Assembly: GCA_902629855.1 (NCBI GenBank)
Contig: CACOSI010000004.1
Location: 61,045 to 125,044 of the forward strand
Source: an uncultured Fidelibacterota bacterium
GTDB taxonomy: Bacteria > Fidelibacterota > Marinisomatia > Marinisomatales > Marinisomataceae
Direction: 5' to 3'
DNA length: 64,000 nt
Positions 39,591 through 50,373 of this stretch are shown here, in pieces; position 1 is the first letter of the stretch; each line of letters begins with the position of its first letter. Position numbers and translations under genes: made by a program. The notes beneath the pieces are model-generated. The model saw nothing but the letters and a program-made list of their open reading frames with translations. It did no database searches and was not told the origin of the DNA.

Positions 39591-40001
39591 ATGAGTTTAA
39601 TAAAATGGAAACCATTAAACAATGAAATTGATACATTTGATAATATTATTGACCAATTTTTCAATGATTTATCAATAGATCCTCGATTCTCATTAATGAA
39701 TACGAATTCTGTTTCAAATTATTACAATGAAAATGAAAAAGAATATTATTTGACTATGGATGTTCCTGGAATGTCCAAAAACGATATTGAAGTAACATTC
39801 GATAACAATCGTTTAAAAATTTCAGGACAAAGAAAGTCTGATAAATATGATTCGTATGAATATGGTAGAATGGAAAGAACTTTTAATGTACCAAGCAATG
39901 TAGAAACAGCTAAAATATCTGCAAAGATTGATAATGGAGTATTAAAAGTTCTACTTCCAAAGGCTAAATCATCACTCGGTAGAAAAATTTCTATAAAATA
40001 A
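39591..40001 (+). CDS. Small heat-shock protein Hsp20
   Basis: YYLTMDVPGMSKNDIEVTFDNNRLKISGQRK, IDNGVLKVLLPK; RBS GGAG. Confidence 0.95.
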   Translation: MSLIKWKPLNNEIDTFDNIIDQFFNDLSIDPRFSLMNTNSVSNYYNENEKEYYLTMDVPGMSKNDIEVTFDNNRLKISGQRKSDKYDSYEYGRMERTFNVPSNVETAKISAKIDNGVLKVLLPKAKSSLGRKISIK

Positions 40002-40014
40002 TTCTTTCCGATTG

Positions 40015-40048
40015 AAAAAAAAGAGGGGCTTTTCGCCCCTTTTTTTTT
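40015..40048 (+). terminator. Intrinsic terminator AGGGGC-TTTTC-GCCCCT + T-run
   Basis: A-run, GC-rich hairpin, T-run after hsp20. Confidence 0.93.
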
Positions 40049-40059
40049 AATATCTATGC

Positions 40060-41016
40060 ATGATTTATAATGACATTCTTGAAACAATCGGATCTACTCC
40101 TGTTGTAAAATTAAATTCTATTGGTAAGGAACTTGACTGTAATCTCTATGCAAAAATAGAAATGGTTAATCCTGGAGGATCTGTAAAAGACAGAACTGCA
40201 TTCAGAATGATAGATCATGCCGAAAAAGAAGGTCGTATAAAGCCAGGAGATACTCTTATTGAAGCAACATCCGGTAATACTGGGATTGGACTTGCCCTCG
40301 CCTCTGCTGTGAGAGGATATAAACTAATTATTTGTATGCCTGAAAAGATGAGTATGGAAAAAGAATTAACTATAAATGCTTTAGGTGCAAAAATAATTCG
40401 TACACCAACTGAGGCATCGCACGATGATCCAAAAAGTAATTTTGGAGTTGCTAAAAAATTAAATAAAGAGATTCCTAATAGTCATATTTTAGATCAATGG
40501 ACTAATTGTTGTAATCCTGATGCTCATTACTTTGATACTGCTCAAGAAATCTTAAATGACTTTGGAACTAATTTACATATGGTGGTTATGGGCGTTGGCA
40601 CAGGTGGAACTGCTACTGGAGTTGGAAAAAGATTGAAAGAAGAAATTGAAGGTATAAAAATTATTGGTGCAGATCCTTATGGATCAATTCTTGGCGGTGA
40701 AGACGAATATAATGGGCAGCCATATAAAGTTGAAGGAATCGGTTATGATTTTATACCCAAAACCTGTGAACATGAATATATCGATGATTTTGTCAAAGTT
40801 AATGATAAAGAGGCATTTAATACTGCAAGGGCTCTTATACGTGAAGAAGGACTATTGATTGGGGGTTCATGTGGCTCAGCCATGTTTGCGGCCTTAAAAG
40901 CAGCAAAATCGCTCAAAAAAGGACAAAATTGTTTAGTAATACTACCCGATAGTATAAGAAATTATATGAGAAAGTTTCTTTCAGACGATTGGATGAAAGA
41001 AAATGAACTTTTTTAA
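40060..41016 (+). CDS. Cystathionine beta-synthase-type PLP enzyme (catalytic core only)
   Basis: [56 protein letters not shown]. Confidence 0.93.
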   Translation: MIYNDILETIGSTPVVKLNSIGKELDCNLYAKIEMVNPGGSVKDRTAFRMIDHAEKEGRIKPGDTLIEATSGNTGIGLALASAVRGYKLIICMPEKMSMEKELTINALGAKIIRTPTEASHDDPKSNFGVAKKLNKEIPNSHILDQWTNCCNPDAHYFDTAQEILNDFGTNLHMVVMGVGTGGTATGVGKRLKEEIEGIKIIGADPYGSILGGEDEYNGQPYKVEGIGYDFIPKTCEHEYIDDFVKVNDKEAFNTARALIREEGLLIGGSCGSAMFAALKAAKSLKKGQNCLVILPDSIRNYMRKFLSDDWMKENELF

Positions 41017-42791
41017 ACTATTTTTTTTATAGCTTGGGCTATTTTAATACTTACACCTAGCTTATATGCCAATGCCTTATCTGATAACTCTTTCATTTCT
41101 GATGTTTTATTAAATCTTTTGTAGATTTTCTCAACAGTCTTTTTACCAACTCTTGGAATATCTTCAAACTTAGATTTTGCAATACCTTTAGTACGCTTTT
41201 GTCTTTGGAAAGTTATTGCAAATCTATGCGCTTCATCTCGTAATTGTTTCAAAATATTAAGTGCAGGCGAGTTTTTAGCAATTCTTAAAGATTCTTTTTG
41301 TCCAGGTAAAAATAATTCTTCTAGTCTTTTAGCTAGAGCTACAATTGGCAGCTTTAATCTTAAATTTTTTAATGAATCTAATGCTGATGATAACTGCCCT
41401 TTTCCTCCATCAATTAATATTAAATCAGGTAATTGATTACCTTCATTTAACTGTCTTTTATATCTTCGAAAAACCACTTCTCTCATTGATTCAAAATCAT
41501 CAATTTGACCAACTTTAATATTAAATTTTCTATAAGCGCTTTTTAGTGGTCTTCCGTCCTTGAATACAACCATTGAAGCAACTGTATTAGTTCCTCCTAA
41601 ATGAGATATATCAAATGCTTCAATTAATCTTGGTGGATTTTTTAGGTTTAAGATATCTTTTAATTCATTAAGAAGTTTTGGTATGTAATCTTTTCTTTTC
41701 TCAATATTTAATAACCATTCATTGAGTAAAAGTTTAGCATTTCTATTAGCAAGTTTTAACTCTTGATGCTTTACTGCTCTTTGAGGAACAGAAAATTTAA
41801 CTTTCCTTCCTGCTTTTTCGCTCAACCAAAGCTCAAGCTCTTCTTTTTCTTCAGGTATTTCAGGAAAATAAATATTATTAGGGATATAGGCAGCATTCAT
41901 ATAGAAGTTGATAACAATTGTTCTCAGAATCTTATCCAAACTCTCATCTGAGTCTAAAGAAATTTTTTCTCTGCTAATTATTCTTCCTTCTCTTATTCTT
42001 AAAATGACAACAACAAAATGTTTATCTTTGTTTTGATAACCAATAACATCTCTATTAGTGAAATCAGCTTCCAGCTTTCTTTGGCCAGTTTTAAATGAGC
42101 TAATAGCCTTTATTTGATCTCTTACTCTAGCTGAATCCTCATACATCATTTTTGAAGTATAATAATCCATTTGTTTAGAAAGTTTTTTTTCAACAGAAGC
42201 TGTGTCACCCTTTAAAAAAGAAACCATATCTCCTATCATATCATGATATTCATTCTCTGTTATTGTACGTATACCTAATCCATTTTTTAATACCAATGGT
42301 CTATTTGTTTTTTCATCAATTTCATTTAATTCGATATAACAATTTCTTATTGGAAAGGCTCTGTATAAAACGTCAACTAATCTTCTCATTGACTTAACAT
42401 CAGTATATGGACCAAAATATTTTGATTTATCGTTAAATATTTTCCTTGTTATAAATACCTTAGGGAACTTTTCATTGGTAATTTTTAAGTATGGAAAAGA
42501 CTTATCATCTTTAAGCTGAACATTATACTTGGGCTTGAATTTTTTTATCAATGTTGCTTCAGTGATAAAAGCATCTGCCTCATCCTGACAAACAATCCAC
42601 TCAAAATCATTTATTCTTTTTAAAAGCGATTGATCTTTTGGCGATCTGTAGGTTTTTTTTTGAAAATATGATTTTACACGATTTCTGAGGTCTTTTGCTT
42701 TACCAATATAAATAATTTTACCTTTTTCATCTTTAAACTGATAAATACCAGGTTGTTTTGGTAAACCAATAATTTTGGACTGTAAGCTGAT
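41013..42791 (-). CDS. uvrC: Excinuclease ABC subunit C; start extended upstream of the ORF-track TTG (42551) to a probable non-canonical ATC
   Basis: Upstream in-frame translation [42 protein letters not shown] (GIY-YIG) precedes [17 protein letters not shown] 7 nt before ATC. Confidence 0.88.
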   Translation of the reverse strand: MSLQSKIIGLPKQPGIYQFKDEKGKIIYIGKAKDLRNRVKSYFQKKTYRSPKDQSLLKRINDFEWIVCQDEADAFITEATLIKKFKPKYNVQLKDDKSFPYLKITNEKFPKVFITRKIFNDKSKYFGPYTDVKSMRRLVDVLYRAFPIRNCYIELNEIDEKTNRPLVLKNGLGIRTITENEYHDMIGDMVSFLKGDTASVEKKLSKQMDYYTSKMMYEDSARVRDQIKAISSFKTGQRKLEADFTNRDVIGYQNKDKHFVVVILRIREGRIISREKISLDSDESLDKILRTIVINFYMNAAYIPNNIYFPEIPEEKEELELWLSEKAGRKVKFSVPQRAVKHQELKLANRNAKLLLNEWLLNIEKRKDYIPKLLNELKDILNLKNPPRLIEAFDISHLGGTNTVASMVVFKDGRPLKSAYRKFNIKVGQIDDFESMREVVFRRYKRQLNEGNQLPDLILIDGGKGQLSSALDSLKNLRLKLPIVALAKRLEELFLPGQKESLRIAKNSPALNILKQLRDEAHRFAITFQRQKRTKGIAKSKFEDIPRVGKKTVEKIYKRFNKTSEMKELSDKALAYKLGVSIKIAQAIKKIV

Positions 42792-42792
42792 G

Positions 42793-44217
42793 CTATGACC
42801 TCCAGAATGTTTTAGTAAATAACACTAAAACTGCAAAGATTTCGAGTCTTCCTAATATCATTCCAAACATCATAATGTATTTTGCTAATACCGGTAAGCT
42901 TGAATAATTATCCATTGCTCCAAAGTCTCCTATTGAAGGACCAATATTTCCCATTGCAGATGCTGCTGCACCTAATGAAGATTCAAGATTTATTCCCATC
43001 ATAACAAAGATAACAGATGCAACGAAAAAGAATAGAACATAAAAAAGGAAAAATGCTAAAGTTTTTCTAATAAGCTCATCTGACAAAACTTTTTCTCCTA
43101 TTCTTACAGGTATAATAGCTTTTTCATGTAATGCTCTTTTTAATTCTACTCTAACATATTTAAAAAGTACTACAATTCGTATCAGCTTTATTCCACCGCT
43201 GGTAGAACCTCCCATTGCACCAGTAAACATTAAAATATAAAGAATGTATTGAGCTATAAATGGGTTCCATTCACTATAATTTGTAGAAGTATATCCAGTG
43301 GTAGTTATTATGGAAACAGTTTGAAATACAGTATCTAATATTGGAAAGCTTTCATTATTTATTAACCCGAAAAATAAAATTAATGCACTGAAAAAAATAC
43401 AAACAAAAATATAGTACTGGAACTCTCTATCTCTTCTGTAAGAATCCAAACCTAAGTTTAATGATCTAAAATGTAATGCAAAATTTGTTCCAGTTAAAAT
43501 CATGAACAATAAGATAACTGACTTAACATAATCGGATTGTCCATTTATGCTATCGTTAAAAGTTGAAAATCCACCAGATGGCATAGTTGTCATTGAATGA
43601 CATATAGCATTAAATAAAGACATATCATATGAAAGAAGTAGAAATTGCACTCCAGTAAAACCAACATAGAATTTTATTAAAAGTCTTGCTGTATCTTTTA
43701 TCCTAGGTGTTATTTTTTCGGATGAAGGACCAGGATATTCTAAGTTAAAAATCTTTTCACCAGAAACTCCCAATAATGGTAATAATGCAATTGTAAAAAT
43801 AACAATACCAAGACCACCAAACCATTGTAAAAAAGATCTCCAAAATAACAAACTTCTAGGCATACTTTCAACATCAGTAAGAATTGTTGCTCCGGTTGTG
43901 GTAACTCCAGAAACAGCTTCAAATAATGCATTTGAAAATCCATTAAATAAGCCTGATAAATAGAATGGTAATGAACCAAAAATTGCAGCCGAAACCCAGC
44001 TCATAACAATTACAACAAAAACATCTTTGTTTGAAAAAGATTTGGCTTTTCGAGATAAAAACCATACAGGTAAACAGAAAGCTATTGAAATTATAGAAAT
44101 AGAAAATAAATATGTTTTGCCTGAATCAAAATATTCAATTAAAGCTGGTATAATTAATACTAGTGATAAAAAAAATATTAAAATGGATAAAAGACGAAAT
44201 GTTGGTCTAAGACTCAT
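42793..44217 (-). CDS. trkH: Trk potassium uptake protein TrkH
   Basis: SGVTTTGATILTDVESMPRSLLFWRSFLQWFGGLGIV, STSGGIKLIR. Confidence 0.95.
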   Translation of the reverse strand: MSLRPTFRLLSILIFFLSLVLIIPALIEYFDSGKTYLFSISIISIAFCLPVWFLSRKAKSFSNKDVFVVIVMSWVSAAIFGSLPFYLSGLFNGFSNALFEAVSGVTTTGATILTDVESMPRSLLFWRSFLQWFGGLGIVIFTIALLPLLGVSGEKIFNLEYPGPSSEKITPRIKDTARLLIKFYVGFTGVQFLLLSYDMSLFNAICHSMTTMPSGGFSTFNDSINGQSDYVKSVILLFMILTGTNFALHFRSLNLGLDSYRRDREFQYYIFVCIFFSALILFFGLINNESFPILDTVFQTVSIITTTGYTSTNYSEWNPFIAQYILYILMFTGAMGGSTSGGIKLIRIVVLFKYVRVELKRALHEKAIIPVRIGEKVLSDELIRKTLAFFLFYVLFFFVASVIFVMMGINLESSLGAAASAMGNIGPSIGDFGAMDNYSSLPVLAKYIMMFGMILGRLEIFAVLVLFTKTFWRS

Positions 44218-45566
44218 TATTCAGACTGAAATATCTTTGTAACTTCTCTTATTTTTGAATTTATGCAAAATATTAAAATTGTATCATTTTCAGAAATTTG
44301 AAAATCTCCTGAAGGTATTTTTATATGTCCATTATGATTTACAAGCCCAATTATGCTACCATGTGGTAAATTAAGATTAGAAACAGGAACTCGCGCAGCT
44401 TTTGAGTCTTTTTCTGCAACTAGTTCAATAGCCTCCATATCCAAAGAACTAAAAAGCTGTATTACATGTTCTTTTTGATCTAATCTAATAGATTTTATTA
44501 CAGCATTAACACTTACTGTGTTTTTACTAACAATTGAGCCAATACCCAAGTCAGACATGCTCTTGACATAGTCTGGATTAGTTACATGAATGATTGAATG
44601 TTTGACTTTTAATTGTTTTGCAAGGATACCCGCTAATAAATTTAATTGCTGATCTTCAGTAACTGCAACAAAAGAGTCTACCTCAGATATATTTTCACCT
44701 TTCAAAAATTCAACATCTGTAGCATCAGAATTCAGAACAATTGTTTTATCAAGATCATTAGCTATTTGCGATGCTTTATCTTTTGATTTTTCAATTAGTC
44801 TTATAGACATTTCATTTTCTAAAAGTGTAGCAATTCTTCTTCCAATTTTACTTGCACCAGCTATCATTACTCTTTTTGAATTTGAAGTTAATGTACCAAG
44901 CGATGAAAGTAACTGTTCTAAATTTTTAGTTCTTACGAAAAAGAAAACGTAATCTTCAGGCTCAAATTTAAAAGTAGATGCAGGAATTGTCATTTTTTCA
45001 CCTCGAATTACCGCAACAATTAAACTTTTAAATTCTGTATTTTTTTTATGAAACTCATCAACTGTTATTCCTGAAATTTTTGATCTGTGATTTATTTTTT
45101 TTGAAAAAAGAACTGCTTTACCACCCTCAAACTCATAGAACTTATCTGCATAAGGATGTTTAACTAATCTAATTATCTCTTTTGCAACTTCATTTTCAGG
45201 ATGAATTACAATGTCAATACCAAATTTTTCTGGAATAAGTGCATTACCATTTTTAGAATAATCTAGATCTCTTAATCGAGCTATTATTTTTTTTGCACCC
45301 AAATTATGGCACTGTAATGATGTTATTAAATTAGTTTCGTCTGAATTTGTTAAACAAAAAACATAATCAGCTTCTGAAACACTAATATTTTTTAATATTC
45401 TTTCATCTGCTCCATTGCCTTTTGTAACTATTACATCTAAGTGTTCATTAGCTCTTGCACATTTATTATGATCAATATCTACGACAGATATGTCGTAGTC
45501 TAATTCACTCAAAGACTTTGCAACGTGAAATCCTACTTCTCCAGCGCCTATAATAACAATTTTCAT
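44217..45566 (-). CDS. trkA: Trk system potassium transporter TrkA
   Basis: Two RCK repeats: MKIVIIGAGEVGFHVAKSL, RVMIAGASKIGRRIATLLE. Confidence 0.95.
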   Translation of the reverse strand: MKIVIIGAGEVGFHVAKSLSELDYDISVVDIDHNKCARANEHLDVIVTKGNGADERILKNISVSEADYVFCLTNSDETNLITSLQCHNLGAKKIIARLRDLDYSKNGNALIPEKFGIDIVIHPENEVAKEIIRLVKHPYADKFYEFEGGKAVLFSKKINHRSKISGITVDEFHKKNTEFKSLIVAVIRGEKMTIPASTFKFEPEDYVFFFVRTKNLEQLLSSLGTLTSNSKRVMIAGASKIGRRIATLLENEMSIRLIEKSKDKASQIANDLDKTIVLNSDATDVEFLKGENISEVDSFVAVTEDQQLNLLAGILAKQLKVKHSIIHVTNPDYVKSMSDLGIGSIVSKNTVSVNAVIKSIRLDQKEHVIQLFSSLDMEAIELVAEKDSKAARVPVSNLNLPHGSIIGLVNHNGHIKIPSGDFQISENDTILIFCINSKIREVTKIFQSE

Positions 45567-45616
45567 GTCTGGCAGTTAATCTATAAATAATTAGATGAAA
45601 AACAATATGTTTTCGA

Positions 45617-46876
45617 CTATTTTTTTCTAATTATTTGAGCACCCAACTTTGTTAATTTTTCCTCAATTTTATCATACCCTCTATCAATATGATATACTCT
45701 GCTAATAGTAGTTTTTCCTTCTGCACATAATGCTGCAATAATTAATGCAGCTGAAGCCCTAATGTCTGTTGACATAACATCTGCTCCAATAAGTTTTCTA
45801 TTACCTTTAATTCTTGCTAATGAACCATCTAGTTTAATTTTACAACCTAATCTATTTAATTCAAGGATATGAGTAAATCTATCGAAATATATATTCTCTT
45901 TAAGTGTTGAATCACCGTTTGCAAGACACATTAAAATCATCCATTGAGCTTGAAGATCTGTTGGAAAACCTGGATACTCATTTGTTTCCATTATGGATGG
46001 TTTTATGTCAATATTGATTGCATGAATTTCCAAAGAATTACCTTTCTCAATAATATTTACTCCAACTTGAGTCAACTGTTTAATTACATCCTTAAGATGC
46101 ATTGAATTTATATTTTCTAAAACAACCTTTCCACCTGTAGCAGCTACAGCAATCATAAAAGTTCCAGCCTCAATTCGGTCAGGAATTATGCTTATTTCAT
46201 CTAAATTTTTTAGAGAATCCACTCCTTTGATGGTTAAAGTATTTGAACCTATGCCAGATATTTCTGCACCCATTTCATTTAGCATATTACAGAGTTGTTG
46301 AATTTCAGGCTCTGCAGCCGCGTTTTTAATTACAGTAGTTCCTTTGGCTAGAACAGCAAGCATAAGAACATTCCCTGTTGCTCCAACTGAAATTTTTGGA
46401 AAATGAATTTTTGCACCTCTTATATTGCTTGCATTTGCTAATACATAACCATTTTCTAGCTTAATTTTTACGCCAAGCTTCTCAAAAGCTTTAATATGAA
46501 AATCAACAGGCCTTGGTCCCCACGCACACCCTCCAGGAAGAGATACTTTAGCTTTTTTAAATCGTGCTAAAAGTGGTCCTAAAACATAAAAAGAAGCTCT
46601 CATAGTTCTAACTAAATCATATGAAGCGAAAGGGTTATCCAGGCCTGAATTATCAATATTTATAGAATTATTATCAATAAAAACTATTTTTGAACCCATA
46701 CTTTCCAAAATAGAAGCCATTGTCCTTGAGTCCGAAAGAGTTGGTACATTATTTAATTTAAGAGGTGAATCATTTAAAATTGAAGCAGCCATGACTGGTA
46801 ATACAGCATTTTTTGATCCACTTATCTTAACTATACCATTTAGTTGTTTTTTTCCAATAATTTCAAAATAATCCAT
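45617..46876 (-). CDS. murA: UDP-N-acetylglucosamine 1-carboxyvinyltransferase
   Basis: ISGSKNAVLPVMAASIL, LPGGCAWGPRPVDFHIKAFEKLG, DIRASAALIIAAL; start at internal Met. Confidence 0.97.
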   Translation of the reverse strand: MDYFEIIGKKQLNGIVKISGSKNAVLPVMAASILNDSPLKLNNVPTLSDSRTMASILESMGSKIVFIDNNSINIDNSGLDNPFASYDLVRTMRASFYVLGPLLARFKKAKVSLPGGCAWGPRPVDFHIKAFEKLGVKIKLENGYVLANASNIRGAKIHFPKISVGATGNVLMLAVLAKGTTVIKNAAAEPEIQQLCNMLNEMGAEISGIGSNTLTIKGVDSLKNLDEISIIPDRIEAGTFMIAVAATGGKVVLENINSMHLKDVIKQLTQVGVNIIEKGNSLEIHAINIDIKPSIMETNEYPGFPTDLQAQWMILMCLANGDSTLKENIYFDRFTHILELNRLGCKIKLDGSLARIKGNRKLIGADVMSTDIRASAALIIAALCAEGKTTISRVYHIDRGYDKIEEKLTKLGAQIIRKK

Positions 46877-46878
46877 TC

Positions 46879-47238
46879 TTAAAACACTACGCATACAGCA
46901 GTTGCATAGTTCCCATCATGAGATATTGATATTATTATATTTTTTTTAAAATTTTTTATATCAACAAATGGTTTACCATTATTTTGACTTGGAATATTAA
47001 TAGATTTAAAACCTTTGATTTTTAAAGCATTTTTTGAGCTCATTGCTTTCCTGATAGCTTCTTTTGCAGCAAATCTTCCAGCAAAAAATTCAAATTCACA
47101 TCTTTTTTTCTTTGATAATGAAATTTCTTCTTTTGAAAAAATTTTATTTAAAAATCTTTGTCTTTTATCTGATTTTAGGATCTTTTCAATTCTTGATATA
47201 CGGATTATATCAGTTCCTAAACCTAAACTTTTAATCAT
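46879..47238 (-). CDS. acpS: Holo-[acyl-carrier-protein] synthase
   Basis: GLGTDIIRISRIEKIL, FAGRFAAKEAIRKA, ISISHDGNYATAVCVV. Confidence 0.95.
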   Translation of the reverse strand: MIKSLGLGTDIIRISRIEKILKSDKRQRFLNKIFSKEEISLSKKKRCEFEFFAGRFAAKEAIRKAMSSKNALKIKGFKSINIPSQNNGKPFVDIKNFKKNIIISISHDGNYATAVCVVF

Positions 47239-47911
47239 TTTCTTCCTTTATGATATCAATTACTTGCGACACGTCATCAATATCCCAGTTTGCTCCTGAA
47301 TTTTTAACTCCGAAAGTATCTCCATACCTAGCAAAAATAGTTTTAATACCAAGGCTATTTGCTCCAACAACATCTCTTTCTGGCCAATCACCTATCATAA
47401 CAACTTCATCTTTTTTAAGCTTAAGCTTATCTAAAACTAGATTGAAAGGCTTTGGAGAGGGTTTTCTTTCATTTGAATCATCAAATGTTACAACTACATC
47501 AAACATATGATGAAGATTTAAATAATAAATTCTCATCCATGCTTCTCTACTAGGGGCATCAGATACAATTGCAAGCCTTATTCCTATTTTCATTAAATGA
47601 TTTAAAGTTCTATGAACATTAGGATATGGCTTTAAATTGGCTTCTTTAGCTCGTCTATAAGCAACAATACCAGCAGCAAGAAATTTGTTATCGACATAAC
47701 CAATTGTATCTTTTAGAAATTTATCAAAAACAAGTTGATGTTCCCATCCCTCATCTTCATAAATTTTCATTATTTTTTGGTACGAGACATCAATATCAAT
47801 GTTTAGGCCAGCCTCTTTCATTGAAAGAATAGCATTTTTAATCGCCTCATCTTTCATTTTTATAAAATCTAATAAGGTATTATCTAAATCAAAAATTACA
47901 GCTTTGATCAT
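47231..47911 (-). CDS. HAD-superfamily hydrolase
   Basis: VIFDLDNTLLDF, AIVSDAPSREAW, RKPSPKPFN, VMIGDWPERDVVGANSLG. Confidence 0.92.
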   Translation of the reverse strand: MIKAVIFDLDNTLLDFIKMKDEAIKNAILSMKEAGLNIDIDVSYQKIMKIYEDEGWEHQLVFDKFLKDTIGYVDNKFLAAGIVAYRRAKEANLKPYPNVHRTLNHLMKIGIRLAIVSDAPSREAWMRIYYLNLHHMFDVVVTFDDSNERKPSPKPFNLVLDKLKLKKDEVVMIGDWPERDVVGANSLGIKTIFARYGDTFGVKNSGANWDIDDVSQVIDIIKEEND

Positions 47912-49113
47912 TGCTCATATTTTTCAGGATTCCTGACCCTGTCGATTTCATATTCAGCCATCTTTCTCCATTCTCTATCATTTCTAGCTTTTTCAAAATG
48001 GTTGATGGTTGTATTTTTATTTCCTTTACCACCACAATACTCAGCTATTCCAAGCTCGAACCATCCTCCACCGAAGTTCTTTTTAAGATCAATTGATTCT
48101 AAGGCAGCTTTTTTAGCTGATTCGCAATCATTTAATTTATTATGTGCCTCTGCTAGGTGGAACCATGATAAAAATTCTTTAGGAGATATTTCAACTGCTT
48201 TACTCAATGATTCAGCAGATTTCTCGTAATTACCTATTTTCGCGTATGTAATTCCTAGAGCGTGATAAGCAGCAGAATAGTTTGGTCTAATATCAATAGC
48301 TGTTTTAAAGCTATTTATGGCATTTTCAAATTCTTCCTTATCAATAAAAATTTCTCCAAGGCTTTTATGAGCTTTATAATATTTTTTATTTAATCTAACC
48401 GTTTCTTCAAAGGATTTTTTTGCGTTTTCTATGTCACCATTTTCTCTGTAAGCCAAACCTAAGTTATACCATCCTTTATCAAACGTTTTTTTGATATCAA
48501 GAGCTTTTAAATAACTTTCTATTGAAAGACTTAAATTGCCCATTTTTTTCTGAAGAACACCCATTTGAAAATATGCTTGATACAGTCGGGAATTGATAGA
48601 TAAAACCTGATTATATTTTGTTAATGCTTGTTCAAGATTACCATTTTTATAATCCTGGTTTGCACTATTATATAACTTCTTTGCAACATTAGAAATGGAT
48701 TTTTTTGATTTAGTATAGTTTGAGTCAATTCTTAAAGATCTGCGATAAAAATCAACAGCAGTCATGAAATCTTTTTTACCTTCGTGCGCTTTACCTGTTC
48801 CATATAATGCTTCTGTGCTATTTGGAACACTTTGTAAAACTTCACTAAAAGCTTGAAGAGCATCATCAAAACGACCATCTTTTACTGACCTATTACCATT
48901 AATCATCTTATTTCTAAGTCCATTTAATCGATCAAATTCTTTTCTAAAATTATCGTTAGATTTATCAGCATTAATCGCCGCTCTAATTTTTTCTCCTGCT
49001 AATTCAATATTACCTTCTGCAATAGCTTTTTGTGATTGCTCATAAAGATCTAAAGCAGATGATTGTGCGTAGATAGCAGATAGTGCAATAAATATTAAAA
49101 TAATTTTTTTCAT
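47908..49113 (-). CDS. Secreted TPR-repeat protein
   Basis: Signal peptide MKKIILIFIALSAIYAQ; many TPR units. Confidence 0.8.
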   Translation of the reverse strand: MKKIILIFIALSAIYAQSSALDLYEQSQKAIAEGNIELAGEKIRAAINADKSNDNFRKEFDRLNGLRNKMINGNRSVKDGRFDDALQAFSEVLQSVPNSTEALYGTGKAHEGKKDFMTAVDFYRRSLRIDSNYTKSKKSISNVAKKLYNSANQDYKNGNLEQALTKYNQVLSINSRLYQAYFQMGVLQKKMGNLSLSIESYLKALDIKKTFDKGWYNLGLAYRENGDIENAKKSFEETVRLNKKYYKAHKSLGEIFIDKEEFENAINSFKTAIDIRPNYSAAYHALGITYAKIGNYEKSAESLSKAVEISPKEFLSWFHLAEAHNKLNDCESAKKAALESIDLKKNFGGGWFELGIAEYCGGKGNKNTTINHFEKARNDREWRKMAEYEIDRVRNPEKYEQ

Positions 49114-49188
49114 TTTTAATCCTAATGTTATTTAATTGAGTTCAATGTAATCTAAAAATCTTTTAAAAATAATGTAATTATAATTTTG

Positions 49189-49272
49189 TGCCGAAGGCGG
49201 GACTTGAACCCACACAGAGTTTCCTCCACTAGCCCCTCAAGCTAGCGTGTCTACCAATTCCACCACTTCGGC
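49189..49272 (-). tRNA. tRNA-Leu(GAG)
   Basis: Class II, GCCGAAG/CTTCGGC acceptor, anticodon loop TTGAGGG. Confidence 0.93.
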
Positions 49273-49277
49273 AAAAT

Positions 49278-49628
49278 TTAATTTGAAGAAGATTCTTCAG
49301 GAATTAAATCGTCAGAAGATGGTAAAACAAACTCTTCCGGAACAAATTCATCAACTTGTCTTGATTCTGCTTCTTTTTGTAAAATTGATTCTGATGAGCT
49401 ATTGCTTTCCCCGCTCAATGCTCCGATCAGCATTGCTAGACCAATAAATGCTATGCCCAATCCAGTTGTCAATTTTGTAATAAAGTCATTGGCTCCAGTG
49501 GCGCCAAGCATAGTATTGGCTGTTCCACCCATCATTGAGTTTAATCCACCTTGACCTGATTGCATTAGTACCACAATAATAAGCAAAACACTAACTATTG
49601 TATGAATTGTAATTAAAAATTGAATCAT
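49278..49628 (-). CDS. secG: Preprotein translocase subunit SecG
   Basis: VLLIIVVLMQSGQGGLNSMMGGTANTMLGATGANDFITKLT. Confidence 0.95.
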   Translation of the reverse strand: MIQFLITIHTIVSVLLIIVVLMQSGQGGLNSMMGGTANTMLGATGANDFITKLTTGLGIAFIGLAMLIGALSGESNSSSESILQKEAESRQVDEFVPEEFVLPSSDDLIPEESSSN

Positions 49629-49640
49629 ATTTCCTCTAAA

Positions 49641-50369
49641 TTATATTGCATTAATCATTTTTTTAAATTTTTCAAACTTGCAACTAGCACTTCCAACCAA
49701 AAAGCCATTTACATTACCTATTTTAGATAGTTCTTTAATGTTATTCTCATCAACAGATCCACCATAAAATAAAAGTATTTTGTCACAAATTTCATCAGAA
49801 TATAATTCATTTAAATATCTTTTTATATATGAAAGAACTTCTGATATATATTCATTTGATGGAACTAAACCAGTTCCAATAGACCAGACTGGTTCATAAG
49901 CAATTATAAGCTGCGATTTATGTAATTCTTTTGGAAGAATAGATAACTGATTTTCTAAAGTATTGAAAGTCTCATTTTTGTCTTTTTCTTCTTTTGTTTC
50001 TCCAATGCAAAGAATAGTACTGGCTACGTTATTAAGTGCATTGTCTAATTTTCTTTTAATTATTTCATTTGACTCATTGAAAATTTTTCTTCTTTCAGAA
50101 TGCCCTACAATACACGCATCTACTTCGATAGCATTTATTGAATTATCTCCAGTCAAAGCGCCTGTTATTTCATGGCTACAATCTTGCATACCAATAACTA
50201 TTTTAGGCAAGAAAAGTGTATTATCTTTTACACTTCTTATAGAAGAAAAAGATGGAAAAATCATGATATCCTTATCAACAAAATTTTCTTTTTCTAGATG
50301 CATTTGTTTGACGAATTCGTTTGAATCACTTTCATTTAAATACATTTTCCAATTTGCTGCAAAAATCAT
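49641..50369 (-). CDS. tpiA: Triosephosphate isomerase
   Basis: FAANWKMYLN, VGHSERR, AYEPVWSIGTG, YGGSVDENN. Confidence 0.97.
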   Translation of the reverse strand: MIFAANWKMYLNESDSNEFVKQMHLEKENFVDKDIMIFPSFSSIRSVKDNTLFLPKIVIGMQDCSHEITGALTGDNSINAIEVDACIVGHSERRKIFNESNEIIKRKLDNALNNVASTILCIGETKEEKDKNETFNTLENQLSILPKELHKSQLIIAYEPVWSIGTGLVPSNEYISEVLSYIKRYLNELYSDEICDKILLFYGGSVDENNIKELSKIGNVNGFLVGSASCKFEKFKKMINAI

Positions 50370-50373
50370 TTAT

